DNA of 64,000 nucleotides, taken from the NCBI RefSeq assembly GCF_011761475.1, contig NZ_JAASRS010000001.1:496001-560000 (forward strand). The letters run 5' to 3'. Position 1 is the stretch's first letter; each line of letters begins with the position of its first letter. The notes under the pieces were generated by a model. The model ran no database searches, was not told the origin of the DNA, and worked only from the letters and a program-made list of their open reading frames with translations. Both the position numbers and the translations under genes were made by a program. Shown piece by piece: positions 29,840 to 44,733 of the stretch. This DNA comes from Saccharococcus thermophilus. Lineage in GTDB: Bacteria; Bacillota; Bacilli; Bacillales; Anoxybacillaceae.

Positions 29840-29868
29840 TTGCAATTTAGAGAAGTTTCAACTATAAT
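29840..29868 (+). promoter_or_regulatory. Promoter of tRNA-Arg
   Basis: TTGCAA (29840-29845) and a perfect TATAAT (29863-29868) have a 17-base spacer. They lie 22 bases before the tRNA. Confidence 0.7.
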
Positions 29869-29890
29869 TGAACATGCAACTGAACATGAT

Positions 29891-29962
29891 GCCCTCGTAG
29901 TGTAGTGGATAGCACGAGAGATTCCGGTTCTCTTAGCGTGGGTTCGAATCCTGCCGAGGGCG
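29891..29962 (+). tRNA. tRNA-Arg (anticodon CCG)
   Basis: The 7-bp acceptor stem GCCCTCG / CGAGGGC, a D arm (GTGT / GCAC), a perfect anticodon stem AGAGA / TCTCT with loop TTCCGGT (anticodon CCG), and a T loop TTCGAAT form a full cloverleaf of 72 bases. CCA is not encoded. The same tRNA lies between clpP and sigL in B. subtilis. Confidence 0.93.
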
Positions 29963-29970
29963 TATGAAAA

Positions 29971-30001
29971 AAACCTGCCGCGAAAAGCGGCAGGTTTTTT
30001 G
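29971..30001 (+). terminator. tRNA-Arg terminator
   Basis: The stem AACCTGCCGC / GCGGCAGGTT with a 5-base loop is followed by TTTTTTG, directly after the tRNA. Confidence 0.9.
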
Positions 30002-30137
30002 CGTTTATGGAATATATATATTGCTACAGGTCATGTTCGGCCACAACAGGCATGGAAATGTCCCTCACTGCGTTGCTAAATTATTTCTATACCATGCCGA
30101 GGGGGCAGTAGTGTACAATAAAAGAAAAGGGGGATGG

Positions 30138-31451
30138 ATGATGAGGACGGAATTATTGCAAGAGCAACGGTTGAAGCTGGCGCTGACAAAAGAACTGACG
30201 CAGGCGATTGAACTATTGCAGTACTCTGCCGTGGAACTGCAATCTTTTTTATACGAACAGTCACTCGATAATCCTTTTTTGGAGGTTCGTGATCATCGTT
30301 GGAAGCGAAGCGGGCGCCGCTTATCGGACAAAGACAAACAGCAGTGGCTGGAAAATATGAGCGCGCGCTCCGAAACGCTTTCGGCGCATTTAATGGCACA
30401 GTTGCCGGCGCTTTCGCTTGCAAAACGGGAAGAACGCGCCGTGCGTTACCTCATCGCTTCCCTTGATGAAGACGGCTATTTGCGGATCGATCTAGAAGAA
30501 ATTGCTAATCGATTAGCTATTTCAAGGGAGGAAGCGGAAAAGGCGCTTGAAATCGTTCAGTCATTAGAGCCGGCTGGCGTTGGAGCGCGCAGCTTGGAAG
30601 AATGTTTATATTTGCAGTTGCGACGTTTGCCAGAGCGGGATGAATTTGCTGAACAAATCATCAAACATCATTTTTCCTTATTTGCGGAAAAGTCATGGAA
30701 AACATTGGCGAAGCAGCTTGGGGTCGATATCGCCTCGTTGCAGCGCGTATGGGATTTAATCCGCACGCTTGAACCGCGTCCTGGCATTCATTACACAAAG
30801 GAGATGCCGCATTTTATCATTCCGGATATCATCATCGAACGCGGCGCGGAAAAAGGAGAATGGCGCATTTTCTTTAACGACGATGTGCATCCGGAATTAG
30901 TCTGGAATCGGGAGTATGAACAGAGAATTTCCTATTCCTACGATAGCCAAGTTCACGGTTTTGTCAAAGATAAATATCGGCAGTTTTTATGGCTTGTTAA
31001 AAGCTTAGAGCAACGCAAACAAACGTTGTTAAATATTATGGCCGTCATTGTCAATAAGCAGCTGCCATGTTTGGAAACGGGGTTTGCTGCGTTAAAGCCC
31101 CTCACGATGCGTGAAGTGGCCGAGGAGCTAGGCATTCACGAATCTACTGTCAGCCGTGCGGTGAAAAATAAATACGTGCAAACGCCGTTTGGCACCGTGG
31201 AACTGCGCCGCTTTTTTGCCAGTTCTGTTTCTCCTGTTTATGCAGAGGAGGATGCGGCTTCTTCGGTAAAAGTAAAAATGGTGATGAAGCAGTTAATAGA
31301 GACAGAAGACAAAAAACAGCCCCTCTCCGACCAAAAGCTTGCTGAGTTGTTACAGGAGCAATACGGCATCGTCGTTTCGCGGAGAACGGTCGCCAAATAC
31401 CGCGAGCAGCTGCATATTCCATCATCGGCAAAGCGAAAACAGTATGGATAA
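30138..31451 (+). CDS. sigL: RNA polymerase sigma-54 factor
   Basis: Sigma-54 directs RNA polymerase to -24/-12 promoters that need enhancer-binding activators; in Bacillus it serves amino-acid and levan catabolism genes. The protein is 437 residues from the ATG at 30138 (AAAGGGGG upstream; 30141 is also possible). It has the glutamine-rich activator-interaction region at the N terminus (LALTKELTQAIELLQYSA), an HTH (MREVAEELGIHESTVSRAV) and the RpoN box SRRTVAKYRE near the C terminus. The open frame before 30138 overlaps the tRNA terminator and is not used. Confidence 0.95.
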   Translation: MMRTELLQEQRLKLALTKELTQAIELLQYSAVELQSFLYEQSLDNPFLEVRDHRWKRSGRRLSDKDKQQWLENMSARSETLSAHLMAQLPALSLAKREERAVRYLIASLDEDGYLRIDLEEIANRLAISREEAEKALEIVQSLEPAGVGARSLEECLYLQLRRLPERDEFAEQIIKHHFSLFAEKSWKTLAKQLGVDIASLQRVWDLIRTLEPRPGIHYTKEMPHFIIPDIIIERGAEKGEWRIFFNDDVHPELVWNREYEQRISYSYDSQVHGFVKDKYRQFLWLVKSLEQRKQTLLNIMAVIVNKQLPCLETGFAALKPLTMREVAEELGIHESTVSRAVKNKYVQTPFGTVELRRFFASSVSPVYAEEDAASSVKVKMVMKQLIETEDKKQPLSDQKLAELLQEQYGIVVSRRTVAKYREQLHIPSSAKRKQYG

Positions 31452-31466
31452 GGAAGGGACAAACAA

Positions 31467-31712
31467 ATGAAGATTAATTTATATTCCAAAACGAACTGCC
31501 CGTTATGCGACAAAGCGAAGCAAGTCCTGCAAGAGCTACAAAACGAGTTCTCCTTTCAAATCAATGAAATCGATATTTATCAAGATGACACGCTGCTGGA
31601 AAAATATCAATTAATGATTCCTGTAGTCGAGATCGACGGGGAAGAAGTAGATTTTGGCCTTGTTCAAAAAGATGTCATAAGAAAGCGCTTACTAGAGGCG
31701 CGAAAAAGTTGA
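31467..31712 (+). CDS. Glutaredoxin-like thiol protein
   Basis: This 81-residue thioredoxin-fold protein has a CPLC redox motif in KTNCPLCDKAK and the cis-proline segment MIPVVEIDGEE. It is a DUF836/glutaredoxin-like member with no other domain. It lies 15 bases after sigL and is followed by a strong terminator, so the two are probably cotranscribed. The substrate is unknown. Confidence 0.85.
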   Translation: MKINLYSKTNCPLCDKAKQVLQELQNEFSFQINEIDIYQDDTLLEKYQLMIPVVEIDGEEVDFGLVQKDVIRKRLLEARKS

Positions 31713-31720
31713 ACAATCGT

Positions 31721-31764
31721 ATTCCTCCTGTTACAATGAAATTGTGCGGGAGGAATTCTTTTTG
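31721..31764 (+). terminator. Terminator of the sigL unit
   Basis: A long stem (ATTCCTCC / GGAGGAAT, with an inner ACAAT-GAA-ATTGT) is followed by TCTTTTTG. It insulates sigL and the thiol protein from the glycolytic operon. Confidence 0.8.
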
Positions 31765-31770
31765 CAATGG

Positions 31771-31808
31771 TGGGACATAATAAGTCACACCGGGACAATT
31801 AATGTCCA
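31771..31808 (+). promoter_or_regulatory. CggR operator of the gapA operon
   Basis: Two tandem half-operators, TGGGACATAATAAGTCAC and CGGGACAATTAATGTCC, match the CggR pattern CGGGAC-N6-TGTCC seen in B. subtilis. They lie 30 bases before cggR. CggR is expected to bind here and to be released by fructose-1,6-bisphosphate. I see no confident -35/-10 pair. Confidence 0.8.
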
Positions 31809-31838
31809 TGTGATATCCATAGCTAAGGAGAAGGGGTC

Positions 31839-32857
31839 ATGCAATCGTTAATTGAGGCGCAAAAAAAATTATTACCCGATCTTCTGGAAGTGATGCAAAA
31901 ACGCTATCAAATATTGCACTATATTTCCCTCATGCAGCCAGTCGGTCGCCGGGTGCTGGCAAACAGTTTGGGAATGAGCGAGCGTGTGCTTCGTTCCGAG
32001 GTGCAGTTTTTAAAAGAGCAAAATTTGTTGGCAGTCGGCTCGATCGGCACGAGCTTAACGCCTGAAGGAAAGGAATTGCTACGTACGCTCGAAGATGTCA
32101 TGAGGGAAGTGCTAGGGCTAAAAGATTTAGAAGCAGCGTTAAAACAAAAGCTGCATATTGAAAAAGCCATCGTTGTGGCAGGGGATAGCGACCTTTCTCC
32201 TTGGGTAAAAAAAGAAATGGGAAGAGCTTGCGTCATCTGTATGAAAGAGCGGTTGAAAAATGGCGACATTGTGGCGGTAACAGGAGGCACCACAATGGCT
32301 GCAGTGGCCGAAATGATGACGCCGGATGCGAAGTTAAACGATCTTTTATTTGTTCCCGCACGAGGCGGTCTAGGGGAGAATGTAGAAAACCAGGCCAATA
32401 CCATTTGCGCGAAAATGGCGGAAAAAGCGCTAGGGAATTACCGCTTCTTCACGTTCCTGACCATCTCAGCCGCGAGGCGTATGAATCGTTAATTGAAGAG
32501 CCGACTGTGAAAGAAATGCTAGAACTCATTAAGTCGTGCCGCATGGTTGTACATGGAATTGGAGATGCTATCACTATGGCAGAGCGCCGGAAAACGAAAA
32601 AAGAGGATATGGAGAAAATAAAAGCACGCCATGCGGTTGCCGAAGCATTTGGCTATTACTTTAACGAAGCAGGAGAAGTTGTTCATAAAGTGAAAACGGT
32701 CGGCATTCAGCTTGAAGACCTCCCGCATGTCGAGCACGTCATTGCGGTCGCTGGAGGGGCGTCGAAGGCGAAAGCAATTCAAGCGTATATGAAACGAGCC
32801 CCGCACTCCATTTTAATTACCGATGAAGGTGCGGCAAAAGCGTTGTTAGGGGAGTAA
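31839..32857 (+). pseudogene. cggR: Central glycolytic genes regulator, frameshifted
   Basis: CggR is the SorC/DeoR-type repressor of the gapA operon. The N-terminal HTH (VLANSLGMSERVLRSEVQFL) and most of the sugar-phosphate domain read normally for 202 residues. At 32443/32444 one base is missing: the frame continues as FFTFLTIS and stops at 32492, while the correct ending (LLHVPDHLSREAYESL through DEGAAKALLGE) continues intact in another frame to 32857. Restoring one base gives 339 residues, close to B. subtilis CggR (about 340). The rest has no other damage, so this is either a very recent mutation or a sequencing error. Confidence 0.88.
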
Positions 32858-33910
<1,053 letters not shown>

Positions 33911-33919
33911 GGATAGCCG

Positions 33920-33949
33920 TTGTTTTTCGCACCTGGTCAAGTCTATAAT
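33920..33949 (+). promoter_or_regulatory. Candidate internal promoter between gapA and pgk
   Basis: TTGTTT (33920-33925) and a perfect TATAAT (33944-33949) have an 18-base spacer. A GC-rich hairpin, GGAGCGGGGA-AATGA-TCCCCACTCC, follows at about 33965-33989. The promoter would allow pgk-eno expression independent of CggR. Confidence 0.45.
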
Positions 33950-34033
33950 AGGATGGTGGAGGGGGAGCGGGGAAATGATCCCCACTCCTCTTCATTTGTG
34001 GGAACAATATCATCAAAAAGGGGGCATAGGGCC

Positions 34034-35218
34034 ATGAACAAAAAGACGGTTCGGGATGTCGATGTGAGAGGAAAACGAGTATTTTGCCGCGTCGACTTTA
34101 ACGTGCCAATGGAAAATGGCGCAATTACAGATGATACGCGCATCCGCGCCGCGCTTCCGACGATTCGTTATTTAATGGAACAAGGCGCAAAAGTGATCTT
34201 AGCGAGCCACCTTGGCCGCCCGAAAGGAAAAGTCGTCGAAGAATTACGCTTAAATGCTGTTGCTCGGCGTTTAAGTGAACTGCTTGGAAAAAATGTGACA
34301 AAAACAGACGAAGCATACGGTGATGCAGTAAAAGAAGCAATTTCGAAAATGAATGAAGGCGATGTATTGCTTCTAGAAAACGTCCGCTTTTATCCGGGCG
34401 AAGAGAAAAACGATTCGGAGCTGGCGAAAGCTTTTGCTGAATTAGCGGACATTTATGTGAACGATGCGTTTGGTGCTGCCCATCGGGCACATGCTTCTAC
34501 AGAAGGAATTGCACACTACTTACCAGCGGTTGCCGGATTTTTAATGGAAAAAGAAATTGAAGTGTTAGGAAAAGCGTTGTCTAATCCAGATCGTCCATTT
34601 ACGGCGATCATTGGCGGGGCGAAAGTAAAAGATAAAATTGGCGTTATTGAAAACTTACTTAATAAAGTGGACAACCTTATTATCGGCGGTGGACTGGCGT
34701 ATACGTTTGTGAAAGCGCTCGGCCATGAAATTGGCAAATCACTGCTGGAAGAAGATAAAATTGAACTGGCCAAATCGTTTATGGAAAAAGCGAAAGAAAA
34801 AGGAGTTAACTTCTATATGCCGGTTGACGCCGTCGTAGCTGATCGGTTTGCGAAAGACGCCAATACGAAAGTCGTTGCGATTGATGCGATTCCAAGCGAT
34901 TGGGAAGCGCTTGATATCGGTCCAAAAACACGCGAACTATATCGCGATGTCATTATGAAATCCAAGTTGGTTGTATGGAACGGTCCAATGGGCGTATTTG
35001 AAATGGATGCCTTTGCCGAAGGAACGAAAGCAGTAGCTCAAGCGTTAGCGGATGCTGTCGATACATATTCGGTCATCGGCGGCGGCGATTCCGCAGCGGC
35101 GGTAGAAAAATTCGGCTTAGCCGAAAAAATGGACCATATCTCTACCGGCGGCGGTGCATCGCTTGAATTTATGGAAGGAAAACAACTTCCTGGAGTGGTT
35201 GCGTTAAACGATAAATAA
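34034..35218 (+). CDS. pgk: Phosphoglycerate kinase
   Basis: Pgk transfers phosphate from 1,3-bisphosphoglycerate to ADP. The ATG at 34034 ([20 protein letters not shown]) gives 394 residues, the family length; the open frame extends upstream into the gapA-pgk spacer without a start signal. Motifs include RVDFNVPM, the substrate-site SHLGRPKG and the nucleotide-site [12 protein letters not shown]. Confidence 0.96.
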   Translation: MNKKTVRDVDVRGKRVFCRVDFNVPMENGAITDDTRIRAALPTIRYLMEQGAKVILASHLGRPKGKVVEELRLNAVARRLSELLGKNVTKTDEAYGDAVKEAISKMNEGDVLLLENVRFYPGEEKNDSELAKAFAELADIYVNDAFGAAHRAHASTEGIAHYLPAVAGFLMEKEIEVLGKALSNPDRPFTAIIGGAKVKDKIGVIENLLNKVDNLIIGGGLAYTFVKALGHEIGKSLLEEDKIELAKSFMEKAKEKGVNFYMPVDAVVADRFAKDANTKVVAIDAIPSDWEALDIGPKTRELYRDVIMKSKLVVWNGPMGVFEMDAFAEGTKAVAQALADAVDTYSVIGGGDSAAAVEKFGLAEKMDHISTGGGASLEFMEGKQLPGVVALNDK

Positions 35219-35238
35219 CGCGCTAACTCCTTTCTTGA

Positions 35239-37549
<2,311 letters not shown>

Positions 37550-37553
37550 TTAA

Positions 37554-38861
<1,308 letters not shown>

Positions 38862-38869
38862 TGTGGCAA

Positions 38870-38953
38870 GACCTAACCGGTGAGAGGTTAGTTCTCAGCT
38901 TGTCGACAAGCTTAGGACCTAGCTTAGCTGACTGTCTAGCTAGGTCCTTTTTG
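38870..38953 (+). terminator. Terminator and palindrome cluster after eno
   Basis: Three adjacent inverted repeats follow eno: CTAACC-GGTGAGA-GGTTAG, the perfect 16-bp palindrome AGCTTGTCGACAAGCT, and an 11-bp stem, AGGACCTAGCT / AGCTAGGTCCT (38914-38948), followed by TTTTTG. The last is the terminator. The first two may protect the 3' end of the mRNA. Confidence 0.85.
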
Positions 38954-39043
38954 TCTAGATCGTGTCAGAAACAAGAAATAATCGGTTATTCATCACCATT
39001 TTCAGTCATTTGCGGGGGTGAAAAAATGAAATGGGGTGAGGGC

Positions 39044-40549
39044 ATGGCCAACACGTTAGTCGAGACACGCTATGGAAAATTGCAAGGGAGCAAAAATGGA
39101 AGCGTTTACTGTTGGAAAGGAGTTCCGTACGCAAAAGCGCCAGTAGGAGAACTTCGTTTTCAGCCGCCACAGCCACCTGAGCCTTGGACGGGAGTGCGCG
39201 ACGCGACAAAGTTTGGTTCTGTTGCGATGCAGCCAGCTGATGCGCTGTTTGGTGGGGGATTGGGGCGTGTTGCGGAATCTGGCAGCGAAGATTGTTTGTT
39301 CCTTAACATTTGGTCGTCGGGAGCAGATGGCAAGAAACGGCCTGTCATGGTCTGGATTCACGGAGGAGCATTTTTATTTGGTTCGGGCTCGATGCCATGG
39401 TATGACGGCACCCAATTTGCGAAACACGGTGATGTCGTTGTCGTGACGATCAATTACCGGCTGAACGTATTTGGCTTTCTCCATTTAGTGGATTTATTTG
39501 GTGAAGATTATGCTGCTTCCGGAAATTGCGGTATTTTGGATCAAATAGCGGCATTGCGATGGGTGCAGGAAAATATTGAGGCGTTTGGAGGAGACCCGAA
39601 ACAAGTTACGATTTTTGGCGAATCGGCAGGAGCAGCGAGCGTCGGCACATTGTTAGCCATGCCTGAGGCAAAAGGGTTATTTCAAAAAGCGATTTTACAA
39701 AGCGGTTCAGGCGCGCTTTTGTTGAATTCTGCAGCCAAGGCGAGCGTGATGGCAGAAAAGATACTGCATCAAGCTGGCATCCGTCCGGGAGATCGTGACC
39801 GATTGCTGACGATTCCGGCAGAACAGCTGCTTCAAGCAGCGCTGTCGCTTGGCTCGCAAGTGTCTTACGGACCGGTGGTAGACGGAAAAGCGCTACCCCA
39901 TCATCCGATCGAAGCGCTAAAAGAAGGGGCAGCCCGCGATATTCCGATCTTGATTGGCGTCACGAAAGACGAGTACAATTTATTTGCGATAACAGACCCG
40001 ACATGGACGACGCTTAGCGAACAACAACTGTTGCAGCGTATTTATAGAGAAGTTGGCCCGGTTCCGCAACAAGTAGTAGATTATTATCTTCATGCAGGGG
40101 ATGAATCGGAGCCAACTTGGCAAAAGTTGCTGCGCATTATGACTTACCGCGTATTTACTAACGGCATGTTGCGTACCGCCGATTATCAAGTGGAACAAGG
40201 TGCCAAAGTTTGGATGTACCGCTTTGACTATGAAACGCCAGTGCTTGGCGGCAAATTAAAAGCGTGCCATACGCTGGAGTTGCCATTTGTATTTGCAAAC
40301 CTTCACCAGCCAGGGATTGCGAACTTTACCGGCGATAGCCCAAATCGAGAACGAATTTCTAAACAAATGCATCACGCGTGGATTTCGTTTGCCCGTAGCG
40401 GTGATCCGAATCATGATTCGCTGCCGGAAAAGTGGCAAGCATATGATTTTGGGAAGCGGGCGGTGATGATTTTCGACGCATCCAGCCATGTGGCGGAAAA
40501 TCCATTTGGCAAAGAAAGAGCCGTTTGGGAGACCTCAATAGCAAAATAG
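39044..40549 (+). CDS. Carboxylesterase, type B (Est55/PnbA-like)
   Basis: This is an alpha/beta-hydrolase of the para-nitrobenzyl/carboxylesterase B family, close in sequence to Geobacillus Est55 as I recall it. The ATG at 39044 (MANTLVETRYG, 501 residues) matches the family N terminus; the ATG at 39026 is an alternative. The catalytic serine is in FGESAGAASVG, the oxyanion hole in WIHGGAFLFGSGS, and the catalytic histidine probably in KACHTLELPF. No signal peptide is seen, so it is likely cytoplasmic. It is transcribed alone between two terminators. Confidence 0.9.
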   Translation: MANTLVETRYGKLQGSKNGSVYCWKGVPYAKAPVGELRFQPPQPPEPWTGVRDATKFGSVAMQPADALFGGGLGRVAESGSEDCLFLNIWSSGADGKKRPVMVWIHGGAFLFGSGSMPWYDGTQFAKHGDVVVVTINYRLNVFGFLHLVDLFGEDYAASGNCGILDQIAALRWVQENIEAFGGDPKQVTIFGESAGAASVGTLLAMPEAKGLFQKAILQSGSGALLLNSAAKASVMAEKILHQAGIRPGDRDRLLTIPAEQLLQAALSLGSQVSYGPVVDGKALPHHPIEALKEGAARDIPILIGVTKDEYNLFAITDPTWTTLSEQQLLQRIYREVGPVPQQVVDYYLHAGDESEPTWQKLLRIMTYRVFTNGMLRTADYQVEQGAKVWMYRFDYETPVLGGKLKACHTLELPFVFANLHQPGIANFTGDSPNRERISKQMHHAWISFARSGDPNHDSLPEKWQAYDFGKRAVMIFDASSHVAENPFGKERAVWETSIAK

Positions 40550-40567
40550 AGGTACATCCACCTTGTG

Positions 40568-40605
40568 AGCCATCCCGTGTTTTCGTGAAGGATGGCTTGT
40601 TTTTT
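40568..40605 (+). terminator. Terminator after the esterase gene
   Basis: The stem AGCCATCC / GGATGGCT is followed by TGTTTTTTC. Confidence 0.85.
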
Positions 40606-40649
40606 CATTTCATGCAAATTTGCTATAATAATGTTTGTTCCCGACTCTA

Positions 40650-40678
40650 TTGTGAAAGTTTTGTACTTATGGTACACT
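40650..40678 (+). promoter_or_regulatory. Candidate secG promoter
   Basis: TTGTGA (40650-40655) and TACACT (40673-40678) have a 17-base spacer and lie about 40 bases before secG. Confidence 0.5.
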
Positions 40679-40716
40679 GAAAGCATTGTAGGGCGTGGTT
40701 TAAAGGAGGAGGACGC

Positions 40717-40950
40717 ATGCATACATTGCTTGTTACATTGCTGGTGATCGTTTCGATTGCGCTTATTGCTATTGTTTTGTTGCAGTCGGGAAGAAACGCG
40801 GGACTTTCCGGTGCGATTACCGGCGGCGCCGAGCAGCTATTTGGAAAGCAGAAAGCGCGTGGGTTGGATGCGGTATTTCAGCGCATCACCGTAGTATTGG
40901 CCGTATTGTTTTTTGTGCTGACGATTGCCGTGACGTACGCGCAACTTTAA
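40717..40950 (+). CDS. secG: SecG, preprotein translocase subunit
   Basis: SecG is the small auxiliary membrane subunit of SecYEG. It is 77 residues with two membrane segments ([20 protein letters not shown] and [19 protein letters not shown]) linked by the conserved loop [27 protein letters not shown] precedes the start. It begins the conserved secG-est-rnr-smpB-ssrA block. Confidence 0.95.
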   Translation: MHTLLVTLLVIVSIALIAIVLLQSGRNAGLSGAITGGAEQLFGKQKARGLDAVFQRITVVLAVLFFVLTIAVTYAQL

Positions 40951-41030
40951 TGGAAAAAACAATGGAGGCGGTCCATCGATCTACTCGGGCTGCCTTTTCT
41001 ATTTTGCAGTCAAGAAAGGAGCTATGCAAC

Positions 41031-41771
41031 ATGAAGATCGTTCCACCAAAGCCATTTTTCTTTGAAGCAGGGGAGCGTGCCGTGTTATTGCTGCACGGTT
41101 TTACTGGAAACTCATCCGATGTAAGAATGTTGGGCCGTTTTCTAGAGGCAAAAGGATATACATGCCATGCGCCGATTTATAAAGGACACGGTGTGCCTCC
41201 GGAAGAGCTTGTACATACCGGACCGGACGATTGGTGGCAAGATGTCATGAACGCCTATGAATTTTTAAGAAATAAAGGGTACGAAAAAATTGCAGTCGCA
41301 GGATTATCGCTTGGCGGCGTATTTTCCTTGAAATTAGGTTACACTGTACCTGTAGTGGGAATTATTCCGATGTGCGCGCCGATGTATATTAAAAGCGAGG
41401 AAACGATGTACCAGGGCGTATTGAAATATGCGCGCGAATATAAAAAGCGGGAAGGAAAAACAGCAGAGCAAATTGAAAAAGAAATGGAAGAGTTTAAAAA
41501 GACACCGATGCGCACATTAAAAGCATTACAGGAGCTGATTGCCGACGTCCGTGATCATATCGATCTCATTTATGCGCCGACATTTGTCGTGCAAGCTCGG
41601 AATGATGACATGATTAACACGGATAGTGCAAATATTATTTATAACGGCGTTGAATCACCAGTGAAAAAAATCAAATGGTATGAAGAGTCAGGTCATGTCA
41701 TTACGCTAGACAAAGAAAAAGAACAGCTGCATAGGGATATTTATGAGTTTTTAGAGTCGTTAGATTGGTAA
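41031..41771 (+). CDS. est: Monoacylglycerol lipase-like carboxylesterase (Est30-like)
   Basis: The protein closely matches, from memory, Geobacillus Est30, an esterase for short acyl chains. The ATG at 41031 ([15 protein letters not shown], 246 residues) is preferred; the frame is open upstream, but AAAGGAGC lies only before this ATG. The catalytic residues are Ser93 in AGLSLGGVF, Asp in [14 protein letters not shown] and His in [20 protein letters not shown] forms the oxyanion hole. It lies between secG and rnr as in B. subtilis. Confidence 0.92.
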   Translation: MKIVPPKPFFFEAGERAVLLLHGFTGNSSDVRMLGRFLEAKGYTCHAPIYKGHGVPPEELVHTGPDDWWQDVMNAYEFLRNKGYEKIAVAGLSLGGVFSLKLGYTVPVVGIIPMCAPMYIKSEETMYQGVLKYAREYKKREGKTAEQIEKEMEEFKKTPMRTLKALQELIADVRDHIDLIYAPTFVVQARNDDMINTDSANIIYNGVESPVKKIKWYEESGHVITLDKEKEQLHRDIYEFLESLDW

Positions 41772-41789
41772 CCGTTGAAAGGAGGGGAA

Positions 41790-44072
41790 ATGATGGATCC
41801 ATCATTAGCGGAACGAATTTTAACGTTTATGAGGGATGAGGCGTACAAACCGTTAACCGTCCAGGAGCTGGAAACGGCCTTTGCCATTACCGATGCCGCA
41901 CAATTTAAAGAGTTTGTCAAAACGCTGGTGGAGATGGAAGAGCAAGGCCTTGTCGTACGGACGAGAAGCAACTGCTACGGCGTGCCGGAAAAAATGAACT
42001 TAGTGCGCGGGAAAGTGTCCGGGCACGCGAAAGGCTTTGCGTTTGTCGTGCCGGAAGACCCGACACTGGATGATATCTTCATCCCACCGTCGGAAATGAA
42101 AAACGCGATGCATGGCGATACGGTGTTAGTGCGCGTGCATTCCGATTCGTCAGGCGCGCGCCGGGAAGGAACAATCGTACGCATTTTAGAGCGCGGCGTT
42201 ACCGAAGTGGTCGGAACCTACACAGAAAGCAAGTATTTTGGATTTGTCATCCCGGATGATAAAAAAATTGTCAACGATATTTTCATCCCGAAGCATGCGG
42301 CAAACGGCGCTGTGGAAGGCCACAAAGTGGTAGTGCGGCTCACCTCGTATCCGCAAGGGCGAATGAGCGCCGAAGGGGAAGTTGTTAAAATTCTCGGCCA
42401 TAAAAATGACCCTGGGGTCGATATTTTATCGATCATCCATAAACACGGCCTTCCTTTGCAATTTCCGGAAGAAGTTATCGAACATGCCAATAGTATTTCC
42501 GATACGATTACAGAGAAAGACTTGCAAGGGCGCCGTGATTTGCGCGATCAGATGATTGTCACGATCGACGGTGAAGACGCGAAAGACTTAGACGACGCTG
42601 TAACGGTCACCAAGCTCGAGAACGGAAATTACAAGCTTGGCGTTCATATTGCTGACGTCAGCTATTATGTGGAAGAAGGGTCTCCGATTGACCGGGAGGC
42701 GTACGAACGCGGAACAAGCGTGTATTTGGTCGACCGCGTCATTCCGATGATTCCGCACCGTTTATCGAACGGCATTTGTTCCTTAAATCCGAAAGTGGAT
42801 CGCCTAACGCTTTCGTGTGAAATGGAAATTAACGAACGTGGCGAAGTCGTCAGCCATGAAATTTTTCCAAGTGTCATTCGCACGACCGAGCGGATGACGT
42901 ATTCCGATGTGAACAAAATTCTCGTCGATAAAGATGAAGCATTGCGTAAAAAATACGAGCCGCTTGTGCCTATGTTTGAACTGATGGCGGAACTGGCGGA
43001 AATTTTGCGCAACAAACGGATGAAGCGCGGTGCGATTGATTTCGATTTCAAAGAAGCGAAAGTGCTCGTCGATGAAAACGGGAAGCCGTATGATGTCGTG
43101 CTGCGCGAACGTTCGGTGGCGGAACGGCTTATTGAAGAATTTATGCTTGTGGCGAACGAAACGGTCGCCGAACATTTTCACTGGCTGAACGTTCCGTTTA
43201 TTTATCGCGTGCACGAAGATCCAAAACCGGAAAAGCTGCAGCGGTTTCTTGAATTTATTACAAATTTTGGTTACGTCGTAAAAGGAACAGGAAACCAAAT
43301 TCATCCGCGCGCGCTCCAAGAAATTTTAGAGGCGGTGCGCGGCGAGCCGGAAGAAATGGTCATCTCGACGGTCATGCTTCGTTCGATGAAACAGGCGCGA
43401 TATGATGCGGAAAGTCTCGGCCACTATGGATTATCAACCGATTTTTATACGCACTTTACTTCCCCAATCCGACGTTATCCGGACTTGATCGTGCATCGTC
43501 TCATTCGCACGTACTTGATCAACGGGCAAATGGATGAACAGACGCAACAAAAATGGGCGGAAAAGCTTCCGGATATCGCCGAGCACGCATCCGATATGGA
43601 ACGTCGCGCGGTGGAAGCCGAGCGGGAAACGGACGATTTGAAGAAGACGGAGTTTATGGAAGATAAAATCGGCATGGAGTTTGATGGAATTATCAGTTCG
43701 GTGACGAACTTCGGCCTCTTTGTCGAGCTGCCGAACACGATCGAAGGGCTCGTTCATGTCAGCTACTTAACGGACGATTATTACCGTTATGATGAGCGGC
43801 ATTATGCCATGATTGGCGAACGAACGGGAAAAGTATACCGTATCGGCGACGAGATTACCGTCCGCGTCATTAACGTGAACAAGGACGAGCGGATTGTTGA
43901 TTTTGAAATTGTCGGCATGAAGGGGCGCCGCTCTCCAAAGGCAAAAAGCGCTCCTGTCGTGATCGAAGGGAAAAAGCAGAAAAAAGCGAATAAACAAAAT
44001 GGAAAAACGAAGAAGTTTTACGAAGACGTCCCACGGCTAAAGGCAAAAAAGAAGAAAAAGAAAAAACGGTAA
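41790..44072 (+). CDS. rnr: Ribonuclease R
   Basis: RNase R is a processive 3'-5' exoribonuclease that degrades structured RNA and works with tmRNA-SmpB in quality control. The 760-residue protein has an N-terminal winged helix, cold-shock domains, the RNB catalytic core ([15 protein letters not shown] with its aspartate cluster), an S1 domain ([20 protein letters not shown]) and a lysine-rich tail. The ATG at 41790 follows AAAGGAGGGG. It is encoded just before smpB and ssrA. Confidence 0.96.
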   Translation: MMDPSLAERILTFMRDEAYKPLTVQELETAFAITDAAQFKEFVKTLVEMEEQGLVVRTRSNCYGVPEKMNLVRGKVSGHAKGFAFVVPEDPTLDDIFIPPSEMKNAMHGDTVLVRVHSDSSGARREGTIVRILERGVTEVVGTYTESKYFGFVIPDDKKIVNDIFIPKHAANGAVEGHKVVVRLTSYPQGRMSAEGEVVKILGHKNDPGVDILSIIHKHGLPLQFPEEVIEHANSISDTITEKDLQGRRDLRDQMIVTIDGEDAKDLDDAVTVTKLENGNYKLGVHIADVSYYVEEGSPIDREAYERGTSVYLVDRVIPMIPHRLSNGICSLNPKVDRLTLSCEMEINERGEVVSHEIFPSVIRTTERMTYSDVNKILVDKDEALRKKYEPLVPMFELMAELAEILRNKRMKRGAIDFDFKEAKVLVDENGKPYDVVLRERSVAERLIEEFMLVANETVAEHFHWLNVPFIYRVHEDPKPEKLQRFLEFITNFGYVVKGTGNQIHPRALQEILEAVRGEPEEMVISTVMLRSMKQARYDAESLGHYGLSTDFYTHFTSPIRRYPDLIVHRLIRTYLINGQMDEQTQQKWAEKLPDIAEHASDMERRAVEAERETDDLKKTEFMEDKIGMEFDGIISSVTNFGLFVELPNTIEGLVHVSYLTDDYYRYDERHYAMIGERTGKVYRIGDEITVRVINVNKDERIVDFEIVGMKGRRSPKAKSAPVVIEGKKQKKANKQNGKTKKFYEDVPRLKAKKKKKKKR

Positions 44073-44107
44073 GGAAAAGTCTCGATAGCAGGAGACTTTT
44101 CCTTCTT
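44073..44107 (+). terminator. Hairpin terminator between rnr and smpB
   Basis: The 11-bp stem GGAAAAGTCTC / GAGACTTTTCC is followed by TTCTTC. The T-run is imperfect, so some read-through to smpB is possible. Confidence 0.7.
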
Positions 44108-44159
44108 CACGTTTTTTGTTAAAATGGTAGTTGCACGATATGAGGAGGAAGAACAGCGT

Positions 44160-44627
44160 ATGCCAAAAGGTGAAGGGAAACTGATTGCCCAAAACAAAAA
44201 AGCGCATCACGATTATTTTATCGAAGAAACGTATGAAGCAGGGATTGTTCTGCAAGGAACGGAAATTAAATCGATCCGCGCTGGAAAAGTGAACTTAAAA
44301 GATTCATTCGCCAAAGTCGAAAAAGGGGAAGTATTTCTTCATAATATGCATATTAGCCCGTATGAACAAGGGAACCGCTATAACCATGACCCATTGCGGA
44401 CAAGAAAGCTTCTTCTTCATCGTCGTGAAATCAATAAGCTGATTGGCTACACCAAGGAACAAGGTTATACGCTCGTTCCGCTAAAGCTATATATAAAAAA
44501 TGGTTTTGCCAAAGTATTGTTAGGTGTCGGCAAAGGAAAGAAAAAATATGATAAGCGCGAAGATATGAAACGAAGAGAAGCACAACGGGAAATCGAACGG
44601 GCGTTTCGTGAACGGCAAAAAATATAA
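44160..44627 (+). CDS. smpB: SmpB, tmRNA-binding protein
   Basis: SmpB binds tmRNA and delivers it to stalled ribosomes in trans-translation. The ATG at 44160 ([19 protein letters not shown], 155 residues) lies behind GAGGAGG; an upstream ATG at 44124 has no such site. Core motifs are [21 protein letters not shown] and [11 protein letters not shown], with a basic tail ([20 protein letters not shown]). ssrA follows about 105 bases downstream. Confidence 0.95.
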   Translation: MPKGEGKLIAQNKKAHHDYFIEETYEAGIVLQGTEIKSIRAGKVNLKDSFAKVEKGEVFLHNMHISPYEQGNRYNHDPLRTRKLLLHRREINKLIGYTKEQGYTLVPLKLYIKNGFAKVLLGVGKGKKKYDKREDMKRREAQREIERAFRERQKI

Positions 44628-44733
44628 TTCCAAAACTTCACAATTGAAATTGCCGCGCATTATGCTATAATGAATAATGTCAACAGCCAGTTATCCAAAG
44701 CTTAAGCTTATTTCGTCATCGTTTCTCCAACAC

